Shown here: positions 47,041 through 53,975 of the stretch, in pieces | Position numbering within the stretch: position 1 is the first letter of the stretch | Layout: every line of letters starts with the position of its first letter | Origin: an uncultured Pelagibacteraceae bacterium | GTDB taxonomy: Bacteria > Pseudomonadota > Alphaproteobacteria > Pelagibacterales > Pelagibacteraceae | Direction of reading: 5' to 3' | Length of the DNA stretch: 64,000 bases | Assembly: GCA_902623785.1 (NCBI GenBank) | Contig: CACNVG010000004.1 | Location: forward strand, 1 to 64,000 | Position numbers and translations under genes: made by a program | The notes under the pieces: model-generated | What the model saw: the letters and a program-made list of their open reading frames with translations, nothing else | The model's database searches: none | Told to the model about the DNA's origin: nothing

Positions 47041-47220
47041 CCCCTGTTTCCTTGCACTTTTTACGGTGCAAAGAACAGTAGTTTTGGCACGTCGTTGTAT
47101 GCGCTACCGCCATGCCTTCCGCCCTACGATTTTAGCGCTACTCCGTAAGACTTTCTGCCCCCTGGGCTTGGTCCTCTCGGCCTTTCCCCAGTCGGCCAGT
47201 TAAGGGTTGCCCCTTAATTC
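47041..47220 (-). ncRNA. GC-rich structured RNA candidate upstream of the ogt-like gene
   Basis: By count 98 of 180 bases are G or C (54 %), against roughly 30 % around it, and no frame is open. The minus strand folds into: a 7-bp hairpin TTAAGGG-GCAA-CCCTTAA with a GNRA tetraloop (47200-47217); a 9-bp helix GTAGCGCTA/TAGCGCATAC with one bulged A (47133-47141 with 47097-47106); and a 13-bp hairpin with one bulged A (47044-47078). The last ends at the AGGGG ribosome binding site of the ogt-like gene, so this could be a cis-acting leader as well as a free RNA. It lacks the signatures of tmRNA, RNase P, SRP and 6S RNA as I know them. Strand is inferred from the GNRA loop and purine-rich single strands. 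Confidence 0.62.
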
Positions 47221-47303
47221 ATCTCACAATAACAAACTACTAAGGTTGAATGTATCACTTTTTAAGCGATTAAACTGGATAGGTGTGAATAACGTTGATA
47301 ACT

Positions 47304-47468
47304 CTAAAAGTACAATAATGAGATAATACCAAATAAGCTTAAAATTAATACTGCTATCAAAATATATATGGATTTCTTTTTCTCCGGCTTATCCAATTTT
47401 TCAAATTTAAACAGCACAAAAAAAACTATTCCAATTAAAGCTAAAGCTAAAATTATATATTTTAACAT
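47304..47468 (-). CDS. Small two-span membrane protein, unknown function
   Basis: A 54-aa frame from ATG at 47468: an N-terminal hydrophobic helix (residues 3-20, YIILALALIGIVFFVLF), a charged loop KFEKLDKPEKKKS, and a second helix (34-53, IYILIAVLILSLFGIISLLY). This hairpin design with a Lys-rich cytoplasmic loop is typical of genuine small membrane proteins and unlikely by chance. No family is recognised. It lies in the island between the GC-rich RNA and the divergent recombinase gene, whose ATG is 79 bp away. No strong ribosome binding site is seen. Confidence 0.6.
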   Translation of the reverse strand: MLKYIILALALIGIVFFVLFKFEKLDKPEKKKSIYILIAVLILSLFGIISLLYF

Positions 47469-47490
47469 AAAATCAAATTAACTTATTTAC

Positions 47491-47519
47491 TTGACATCTT
47501 AAATGGCTTATATTATGTT
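47491..47519 (+). promoter_or_regulatory. Promoter of the island tyrosine recombinase
   Basis: TTGACA at 47491-47496 and TATGTT at 47514-47519 are 17 bp apart, giving a start site near 47526, inside the inverted repeat that begins at 47518. The -35 box is perfect and the -10 matches four of six positions. This placement favours translation from the ATG at 47548. Confidence 0.5.
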
Positions 47520-47544
47520 TCCGATAATTAATGGTTATCGGAAA
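47518..47544. repeat. Perfect 10-bp inverted repeat (operator-like) at the recombinase start
   Basis: TTTCCGATAA (47518-47527) and TTATCGGAAA (47535-47544) are exact reverse complements separated by TTAATGG. The repeat overlaps the end of the -10 box, the predicted transcription start and the GGA ahead of the ATG at 47548. It could be an operator for a repressor, a recombinase binding site, or an RNA hairpin hiding the ribosome binding site. Confidence 0.7.
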
Positions 47545-47547
47545 AAT

Positions 47548-48462
47548 ATGAATGATTTAATAACTGATGTTAAAAACCTTGAAATTGAAACTTTAAAGAA
47601 TTTAAAAAATTCTAAGGCTCATAATACATTAAGGGCTTATCAAGCTGATTTTAGGGATTTCTCTGCTTTTTGTGCCAAGAATGGTCTAAGCTCATTACCA
47701 AGTGAACCAAAAATTATAGCAATTTACCTTACTCATCTTAGCTCATTTTCAAAGTATAGCACTTTAAAAAGGAGATTAGCCTCAATAAAGGTTATTCATA
47801 AATTAAAAGGTCATTATATAGATACAAAACATCCAATAATTACTGAAAATTTAATGGGTATAAAAAGGAAAATGGGTGTTAAACAATCAGCTAAGAAACC
47901 TCTATTAATCAATGATTTAAAATCTATAGTTAAAGTAATTGATGAAGAAAAAAATAACTTTAAGAGATTACAAAATAAAGCTTTATTGTTAATTGGATTT
48001 TCCGGTGGATTTAGACGATCGGAACTTGTTTCGATAGAGTATAATGATTTAGATTTCGTTACAGAAGGTGTAAAAATAGTCATTAAACGATCAAAAACAG
48101 ATCAAACTGGACTAGGAATGACCAAGGCAATCCCCTACTTTGATAACAAAATTTATTGTCCAGTTACCTCTCTTAGAAATTGGATCAATTTTTCAAATAT
48201 AGATAGCGGCAAGATATTTGATATATCGGACAAAACAGTAGCTTTAACAATTAAAAAATACGCCTTACTTGCTGGATTAGACCATAAAAGATATGCGGGA
48301 CACAGTTTAAGATCAGGTTTTGCTACATCAACAGCAGAAACAGGAGCTGATGAAAGAAGTATAATGGCAATGACAGGTCACAAAACTACACAAATGGTAA
48401 GAAGATATATTCAAGAAGCCAATCTATTTAAAAATAACGCACTCAACAAAATTAAAATATGA
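47548..48462 (+). CDS. Tyrosine recombinase / phage-type integrase
   Basis: A 304-aa site-specific recombinase. An N-terminal SAM-like core-binding domain (NTLRAYQADFRDFSAFCAKNG, residues ~27-110) precedes the catalytic domain with Arg156 (GGFRRSELV), the His252-x-x-Arg255 box (HSLRSGFA), His278 (TGHKT) and nucleophile Tyr287 (VRRYIQ). All catalytic residues are present, so it may be active. I choose ATG 47548 because the longer frame from 47503 would encode the promoter and inverted repeat. It is probably the mobility gene of the glycan island to its right. Confidence 0.93.
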   Translation: MNDLITDVKNLEIETLKNLKNSKAHNTLRAYQADFRDFSAFCAKNGLSSLPSEPKIIAIYLTHLSSFSKYSTLKRRLASIKVIHKLKGHYIDTKHPIITENLMGIKRKMGVKQSAKKPLLINDLKSIVKVIDEEKNNFKRLQNKALLLIGFSGGFRRSELVSIEYNDLDFVTEGVKIVIKRSKTDQTGLGMTKAIPYFDNKIYCPVTSLRNWINFSNIDSGKIFDISDKTVALTIKKYALLAGLDHKRYAGHSLRSGFATSTAETGADERSIMAMTGHKTTQMVRRYIQEANLFKNNALNKIKI

Positions 48463-48547
48463 TTAATAATTGCATGCAATGTAATATTGAAGATATTGGA
48501 AAAGTTTATAAATTTTATAAATCATTAAGAAAAAAAAATTAATATTT

Positions 48548-49408
48548 ATGTTAGAGAGAAATAAAGAAGTTTCTATTGTTATCATATCTCATAAAAGTAA
48601 AAAAAAAGTTTTAAATTTGGTTAAAAATATATCTAATGATTTCAAAATAATTATAATTGAGAATTCTTCAGATAAATCAATAGAAAAAGAACTATCCAAA
48701 CATAAGAGAAACTTACAAATAATATTTTCTGAAAATAATGGATATGGAAGTGCAATAAATCTAGCAAGGACTTATGTTGCTACAAAATACTTTTTTGTTT
48801 TGAACCCAGATATGCAGAAAATTGATGATAAATTAATCAGTGTTTTTTATGAATCAGCAAAAGAATTGAATGATAATTTTGGAGCTTTGGGACCTAGATT
48901 TGAAAATGTAAGCGATAAATCACATAAACAATCAGATATTAAAAAAAAATATGGATTGATAGAGTCAATAAGTGGATCTGCAATGTTTTTTTGTTCTGAA
49001 GTATTTGATAAAAATAAAGGATTTGATGAAAATTTCTTTTTATATTTTGAGGAAACAGATTATTGTTATAGATCAAATAAAAATGATTTTAAAATTTATC
49101 AGATAAATTCTCAAAAGGTATACCACGACATCGGCACATCTGTTGAAACAACAAATGAAGAAGATATTAATAAATTGAAAAATCTTTATACGTGGCATTT
49201 TATCTGGTCAAAATTTTATTTTAGTAAAAAAAGATTTGGTAAATTTATAAGTATAATATTATTTACTCCTATTTTACTTAGAATATTAATTAGAATTTTA
49301 TTTTATAAAATAATAAAAGACCAAGAAAAACTTGAGAGATCTACAGTAAGATTTGACGGTTTAAAGTGTTCTATGATTGGAAAAAAATCATTTATGAGAA
49401 TAAACTAA
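48548..49408 (+). CDS. Glycosyltransferase family 2 protein
   Basis: This 286-aa GT-A enzyme starts with VSIVIISHKSKKKVLNLV, has SENNGYGSAINLAR and NPDMQKIDD (the DxD-like metal site), SGSAMFFCSEVF, and FFLYFEETDYCYRSNK, the acidic motif of rhamnosyl-type transferases. A hydrophobic/basic tail (about 230-265) may anchor it to the membrane. It is likely part of surface polysaccharide or O-antigen synthesis. The acceptor and donor are unknown. It is the only rightward gene of the glycan set. Confidence 0.88.
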   Translation: MLERNKEVSIVIISHKSKKKVLNLVKNISNDFKIIIIENSSDKSIEKELSKHKRNLQIIFSENNGYGSAINLARTYVATKYFFVLNPDMQKIDDKLISVFYESAKELNDNFGALGPRFENVSDKSHKQSDIKKKYGLIESISGSAMFFCSEVFDKNKGFDENFFLYFEETDYCYRSNKNDFKIYQINSQKVYHDIGTSVETTNEEDINKLKNLYTWHFIWSKFYFSKKRFGKFISIILFTPILLRILIRILFYKIIKDQEKLERSTVRFDGLKCSMIGKKSFMRIN

Positions 49409-49416
49409 AATAAATT

Positions 49417-50175
49417 TCATTTACGTTTTAAAAATATTTTTTCAAAATTTGAGGTTTTATAGGGTTTTTTAAAATTATCACCTTGGATTGATTTTGTGCA
49501 ATCAAAACCCTCTTGTTGAAATGCGATGCCAAAAAGTCTTTCCATGCACATTTGTTGCTCTTTATTTGTAGGTAATATTTTATGAAAGTTTTTTTTCTTA
49601 AGTTTAGTCATAACTAATTTTTTGCACATAAAGATAGGGCCAAAAACACTCACCCAACTTAGTGGTAAAAAAAATTTAGTTTTTTTTAGTTGTCTTTTAG
49701 CCCATTTTATTTCTCTTTTGTTGTTAAAGCCGTACAAATCGTGGATTTTCTTATCTTTTTTGAAAATATCTGTAACTTTTCTAGAAATGTTTTTTTTTGT
49801 TTTTTTAAAGGAAACTCCGCCTACAATATTAGCTGATAAAAAATATCTAAAAGTATTCAATGTATTTTGTTCAAATCTGCTTAAATTAGCTTTGAATTTT
49901 ACAGAGTCCTGCAAGAAATAAAAATATTTATATTTTGAAAATTTTTTAAAGCCTATCCAATATGCACCGGTGTCGTAATTTTTATTTTTTGAATCAAGAA
50001 CAATAACATTATTCTTTCTCAACTTATCAAAGTAGGTTTTATTAGGAGAGTTACTATCTACAACTACTATTTTTGGATTAAAATAATATTTCTTTATTGA
50101 CGCTACACATTCAAGAATAGCATTATTACTCCCATCAAAATAACAAGAAATAATAAATATTCTTTTTGATTTCAT
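49417..50175 (-). CDS. Putative glycosyltransferase (GT-A-like), island gene
   Basis: A 252-aa protein beginning RIFIISCYFDGSNNAILECV, with KIVVVDSNSPNK and YDTGAYWIGFKKF followed by YKYFYFLQDSVKF, which follows the layout of GT-A nucleotide-sugar transferases (a donor-binding strand and a D-S/D-x-D position). Similarity is weaker than for its neighbours and I cannot name the family. It overlaps the phosphodiesterase-like gene by one base, so it belongs to the leftward operon 53601-49417. Confidence 0.6.
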   Translation of the reverse strand: MKSKRIFIISCYFDGSNNAILECVASIKKYYFNPKIVVVDSNSPNKTYFDKLRKNNVIVLDSKNKNYDTGAYWIGFKKFSKYKYFYFLQDSVKFKANLSRFEQNTLNTFRYFLSANIVGGVSFKKTKKNISRKVTDIFKKDKKIHDLYGFNNKREIKWAKRQLKKTKFFLPLSWVSVFGPIFMCKKLVMTKLKKKNFHKILPTNKEQQMCMERLFGIAFQQEGFDCTKSIQGDNFKKPYKTSNFEKIFLKRK

Positions 50176-50603
50176 TAAACTTTTATAAATTTTGAAATAT
50201 TATCTGTGCATACTCCACTACACATGGAAAAGTCCTGATCTTTTTTTGGAAGAACACATATACTGTTTTGAATTAAGGGTTTTCCAGGGTATACCCAGAT
50301 ATAACCCTCGCTAGTGATTGTATAATCATCCTCTTGATGCCAAAAATAATGACAATTAACATTTTTAATAGCCTCTAATGACATGTGGTCTTTTGCATGA
50401 CACCACAAATTATGATGAGTTAAAAATTGTTTATTTATCTTAAATTTCGGCTCATCATGACCAAGATAAAAATTACCCATATGATATCTCACATCAATTT
50501 CAACATGAATGTTTTTTTCTAATAACTTAGAAATATGATCAGGATTATTTTCTAAATTGTCATCTGGTCCATTAATATAACCTCTATGTGATATGTACAT
50601 CAT
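50175..50603 (-). CDS. Short glycerophosphodiester phosphodiesterase-like protein
   Basis: At 142 aa this is just over half a normal GDPD barrel (~240 aa), but it keeps the catalytic pattern: His6-Arg7 (ISHRGY), Glu35 and Asp37 (VEIDVR) and His49 (LGHDEP). The second half (LWCHAKDHMSLEAIK, WHQEDDYT) is compressed. It may hydrolyse a phosphodiester in a surface glycan or act only as a binding protein. It is sandwiched between two glycosyltransferase genes with 1 bp overlap on one side and a 1-bp gap on the other. Confidence 0.72.
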   Translation of the reverse strand: MMYISHRGYINGPDDNLENNPDHISKLLEKNIHVEIDVRYHMGNFYLGHDEPKFKINKQFLTHHNLWCHAKDHMSLEAIKNVNCHYFWHQEDDYTITSEGYIWVYPGKPLIQNSICVLPKKDQDFSMCSGVCTDNISKFIKV

Positions 50604-50604
50604 A

Positions 50605-51486
50605 TTAAATCTTAAAATTTTTAAATTTACTATATATTAATTTTAAATAAAAATAATTTAATTTGCATAAAAATAAATTTAAAAAATATGAAATATTTTT
50701 AATTGGATCGTTTAGACTGTTTTCGTATCTTTTACCTGACAATAAATATTTTTTTTTAAAAAACTTTATTGATATCCCCCATTTTAAAAGAAATATTTTT
50801 GACCCCTTGCTTCCAGATTCAGTTTTAATAGTTGGATGATGTTTGTATTGTCGAGTTACCGTAGATCCAAAATGATATACTCTACATTTATTTAAACCTT
50901 TAAATATTCTTACCCCCTCTTTCCACAATTTCATATTTAAATCTGGGTCTGAACCAGTTCCAGGATAATATTCTTCACTAAAACCACCTACTCTTTCCCA
51001 CAACCTCTTATGTATGAGATGTGGGGCCCACGTTGATCCTTGAAAGTCAAAATATTCTTTATTATTATAATTCTTTAGTAATTTTGCTTCATCAAATTCT
51101 TCAATTGAATTTCCACAATCAAAACTTAAAGGACCATTATTCATCATTAAACCTGAAAGATAAAATTTATTATGACCAATCTTATCAATTTCACTTTTTA
51201 AAACTGTATCCCATTCGGGGCAAAAATAAAAATCATCATGTGAATATAAAATATAATCTGTTTTTGCTTTTTTGGATGCAATATTCATACCTTCACAAAT
51301 ACCAGAGTTATATTTTGAATAAGTATACTCTAATTTTTCTTCTTTTAAAAAGTCGATTGTCCCATCTGACCCTACATTAACATGTGGAATTATTTGATGA
51401 TTAAATTTCGAATTTTTTTTTATACTTTTGATGCAGTTTTTAAGGTATTTTAAATTATTAAAGGTAGGTATGATAATTGAAAACAT
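50605..51486 (-). CDS. Glycosyltransferase family 2 protein
   Basis: This 293-aa GT-A protein opens SIIIPTFNNLKYLKNCIKSI, continues VGSDGTIDFLKEE, has the metal motif SHDDFYFCPEWD near residue 100, and the acceptor-side VGGFSEEYYPGTGSDPDLN. A basic hydrophobic tail follows. It is a family 2 sugar transferase, probably adding a residue to a cell-surface polymer. It lies in the leftward operon between the 703-aa transferase and the phosphodiesterase-like gene. Confidence 0.88.
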   Translation of the reverse strand: MFSIIIPTFNNLKYLKNCIKSIKKNSKFNHQIIPHVNVGSDGTIDFLKEEKLEYTYSKYNSGICEGMNIASKKAKTDYILYSHDDFYFCPEWDTVLKSEIDKIGHNKFYLSGLMMNNGPLSFDCGNSIEEFDEAKLLKNYNNKEYFDFQGSTWAPHLIHKRLWERVGGFSEEYYPGTGSDPDLNMKLWKEGVRIFKGLNKCRVYHFGSTVTRQYKHHPTIKTESGSKGSKIFLLKWGISIKFFKKKYLLSGKRYENSLNDPIKNISYFLNLFLCKLNYFYLKLIYSKFKNFKI

Positions 51487-51489
51487 AAA

Positions 51490-53601
51490 TTAAATATTTT
51501 CCCAAAAAAACTTCTTTTTAATATTTAATGTTTTTTTAATTATGAAATCAGCAACTATAGTTGAATTGAAATATTTAAAATATTTGTCCCTACCACGCTT
51601 TGCTATTTTACGCCTTAATTTATTATCATTGCTAAATTTTATAATCTTTTCTGATAAATCATTTATGTTTTTATATAGAACAATTTCATTTTTATTAAAA
51701 AAGTTTCCAATTTTAGTTTTTTGATCTACCATTACTAGTAAACCATTTCCAATTAACTGCGCAAACCTATCACTCGAATAAAATTTAGCTGGTTTTCCTT
51801 GACTTAAATTTAAGCCAATTTTAGATTGTGAAATTGCTAACAAGTAATTATCTGCCCATACAGGTTGGACACCGTTCATGCCATACAAATCAAATCTAAC
51901 ATTAGGTGTAACTTTTATTAATTTGTTTATAAAGTTTTCTCTTTCATCAAATTTACCTCTTTTAAGTACACCCCTATGCACTCCATGACTCATTGCAAAA
52001 AAAACATCATTGTTAAAACTTGTATTGTTATAATTTTCAAGCTTCTCAAATGAATGATCTACTGGATTGGGTATATAAAAAACTTTGTGCTTACTTGGTA
52101 AGTTTAAGGACCTTGGCTCAGTAGTGCAAAAACTTGCATCCATTATATCTATTTTATCTAAAAATCTTTTTTTATTGCCGATCCATTGAGTATCCATCCT
52201 ATCTAGAAACCACTGTGCAATTTTTATGTGAGGATAGTTTTTCTTTATGTATAGTAAGGTATCTTTTCTAATAAGATCGGCATGACCCAAAATTAACAAA
52301 TCTGGTACATAATTACTAATTACGTCTATAAGTTTTTTATTTAATCTCTTAGAACCATTTATATCATTTAAACTTCTGTAATAACTTACAATGTCTCTAT
52401 CACTAAATTCTAGTACACTATGATTTAATCTTATTAGTCCATTATTAATCCTTTTACCAGTGTTGTAAAATAGTCTACCATTGTGTCTTTCGTTGAAGTT
52501 TGTGACGTGAAGGATCTTTAGTTTTTCCTTAATCAATGATCCATTAAAATTCAACTTAAATTGAATTATATTTTTTCTATAGTCATCAATTTTTTTACAA
52601 ATATATTCATCTGTAAGGTAAAAGTTTTTTAAGGATGATTTTTGTAAATTTAATCTTTGATTTGAATTTTTAATTAAATTTTCTATTGCATTATAAATAT
52701 TTTTAATAGATAAATTTCTAATAATTACACCATTGGTAATAGTTTCAGGTAAGCCACCTTTATTTGACACAATAACCGCACATCCTCTACTTGAAGCTTC
52801 TAAACTAGTTCTACCAAATGGCTCCTCCCATCTAGAACAAGCAACAGCAATACTTGATTTTTTAAAATAAGAAAGAACTGTATTATGATTCTGATATCCA
52901 AGGACTTTTAAATTTTTGTGGTGAAAATAAAGTTTTTCTCTAGGCTCGTCACCAATAACAGCTGATTTCCAATCTGGATATTTATTAAGTATCTTTAAAA
53001 TAGCTTTGCCAAAAAGATCGTATCCTTTTGCAGAGTTTAATTTACCAACAAAAGTTATTAATTTTTCCTTTTTTTTAATATCAACAGTTACTTTATTAAT
53101 AGATTGATGAATTACCTCAAGTTTTTCAGATTTGTGATAAAACTTGTCAAGTTTTTTTAAAAATTGTTTCTTAGACCATTCACTATTAAAAATTATTTTT
53201 GAGCAATTTGATATTAAGTCTCTTCTTTCTTGAGATGTTTTAGATCCAATCATAGAAATTGGGTCATTATGAAAATATAAAACTTTTTTTGCTCCTAAAT
53301 TTTTTAGATAATTTATGTAATTTGGTCGATTATGAATTTCAATTATATCAACATCTTTTACTAAATGAAGATCAACAAATTTATTTACATAATCTTTTGT
53401 CTGACTTTTTAAAAAAGTTTTCTTGAGTTCAATATTTACATAATTATCTGAAAATTTTTCCTTTAAATTTGTGGATCCATATACTGTTATATTTTTTTTA
53501 AAAAAACTTATCTTGTTCATTGAGTTTATAAAAAGAGATACGGCTCCTGGATATAAAGGGGAATAATTTTCTTTATAAGGCAAAAGAATTGAAATTTTCA
53601 T
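51490..53601 (-). CDS. Two-domain glycosyltransferase (GT4 plus CgeB-like)
   Basis: A 703-aa protein with two GT-B-type halves. The first (about 1-345) is a GT4 enzyme: GKLNSAKGYDLFGKAI, a UDP/GDP-sugar site SRWEEPFGRTSLEASSRG with the EX7E glutamates, and SNKGGLPETI. The second (about 360-703) resembles the CgeB/spore-coat glycosyltransferase group: APQ-type IAQWFLDRMDTQW, FYIPNPVDHSF and SSDRFAQLIGNGLLV. Two catalytic units in one chain suggest two consecutive transfers. It follows the GIY-YIG gene by 2 bp and leads the four-gene leftward glycan operon. Confidence 0.85.
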   Translation of the reverse strand: MKISILLPYKENYSPLYPGAVSLFINSMNKISFFKKNITVYGSTNLKEKFSDNYVNIELKKTFLKSQTKDYVNKFVDLHLVKDVDIIEIHNRPNYINYLKNLGAKKVLYFHNDPISMIGSKTSQERRDLISNCSKIIFNSEWSKKQFLKKLDKFYHKSEKLEVIHQSINKVTVDIKKKEKLITFVGKLNSAKGYDLFGKAILKILNKYPDWKSAVIGDEPREKLYFHHKNLKVLGYQNHNTVLSYFKKSSIAVACSRWEEPFGRTSLEASSRGCAVIVSNKGGLPETITNGVIIRNLSIKNIYNAIENLIKNSNQRLNLQKSSLKNFYLTDEYICKKIDDYRKNIIQFKLNFNGSLIKEKLKILHVTNFNERHNGRLFYNTGKRINNGLIRLNHSVLEFSDRDIVSYYRSLNDINGSKRLNKKLIDVISNYVPDLLILGHADLIRKDTLLYIKKNYPHIKIAQWFLDRMDTQWIGNKKRFLDKIDIMDASFCTTEPRSLNLPSKHKVFYIPNPVDHSFEKLENYNNTSFNNDVFFAMSHGVHRGVLKRGKFDERENFINKLIKVTPNVRFDLYGMNGVQPVWADNYLLAISQSKIGLNLSQGKPAKFYSSDRFAQLIGNGLLVMVDQKTKIGNFFNKNEIVLYKNINDLSEKIIKFSNDNKLRRKIAKRGRDKYFKYFNSTIVADFIIKKTLNIKKKFFWENI

Positions 53602-53603
53602 TT

Positions 53604-53855
53604 TTAAATAAAATTTAGTTTAATTTTTTCTCTTTTTTTTTTGTCTTTTTTGAGACTATATTCCTCTTTTAAGGCTTTTGATTTGGAATTGTAAGATTTT
53701 TTATACGCTAAATACCATTTTTTTCCTCTAGTGTATTTAGCTCCTTTTGATGAATTATGTAGAGTAATCCTTTTTTTAAGATCTTTTGTCATACCAACAT
53801 AAGAAAAAATCTTACTATTTTTTTTTGATACCAGTAAATAAACAAAAAATTTCAT
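53604..53855 (-). CDS. GIY-YIG nuclease family protein
   Basis: An 83-aa single-domain protein: FVYLLVSKK (first Tyr of GIY as VYLL), YVGMTKDLKKRITLHN (YIG-like YVG with the catalytic Arg) and GAKYTRGKKWYLAYK, as in the UPF0213/YhbQ-type family. The C-terminal Glu of family members is in LKEEYSLKK. The function of these small proteins is unclear; nuclease activity is possible. The start lies 2 bp from the encoded CCA of tRNA-Glu on the same strand, so it may be co-transcribed with the tRNA. Confidence 0.85.
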   Translation of the reverse strand: MKFFVYLLVSKKNSKIFSYVGMTKDLKKRITLHNSSKGAKYTRGKKWYLAYKKSYNSKSKALKEEYSLKKDKKKREKIKLNFI

Positions 53856-53857
53856 TG

Positions 53858-53932
53858 TGGCGGTCCCTAGGGGAATCGAACCCCTCTTTCATGGATGAAA
53901 ACCATGTGTCCTAACCGATAGACGAAGGGACC
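53858..53932 (-). tRNA. tRNA-Glu(UUC)
   Basis: Minus-strand cloverleaf with acceptor GGTCCCT / AGGGACC, discriminator G and encoded CCA (53858-53860). The anticodon stem-loop CATGG-TTTTCAT-CCATG gives UUC, reading GAA and GAG. The T arm is GGGGTTCGATTCCCC. It marks the right edge of the accessory island: its 3' end faces the GIY-YIG and glycan genes, the usual orientation for a tRNA used as an integration site. Confidence 0.97.
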
Positions 53933-53975
53933 AAATTTAATTCCTTTTAGAGGAAAAAAAAAATTAATCAAGTTT

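Noticed and set aside
47041-47220. The GC-rich segment as tmRNA, RNase P, SRP or 6S RNA.
   Set aside because: No T-loop or CCA as in tmRNA, no GAAAGTCC region as in RNase P, no GGAAG apical loop of SRP in a proper stem, and the ends do not pair as in 6S RNA. A covariance search would be decisive.
46351-47500. A second copy of the tRNA-Glu 3' end as an integration repeat.
   Set aside because: I looked for the 3' end pattern CCCTAGGGGAATCGAACCCC and found no copy at the left side of the island.
48461-48542. A 27-codon frame after the recombinase gene.
   Set aside because: Too short, no motif and no ribosome binding site. It may be chance.
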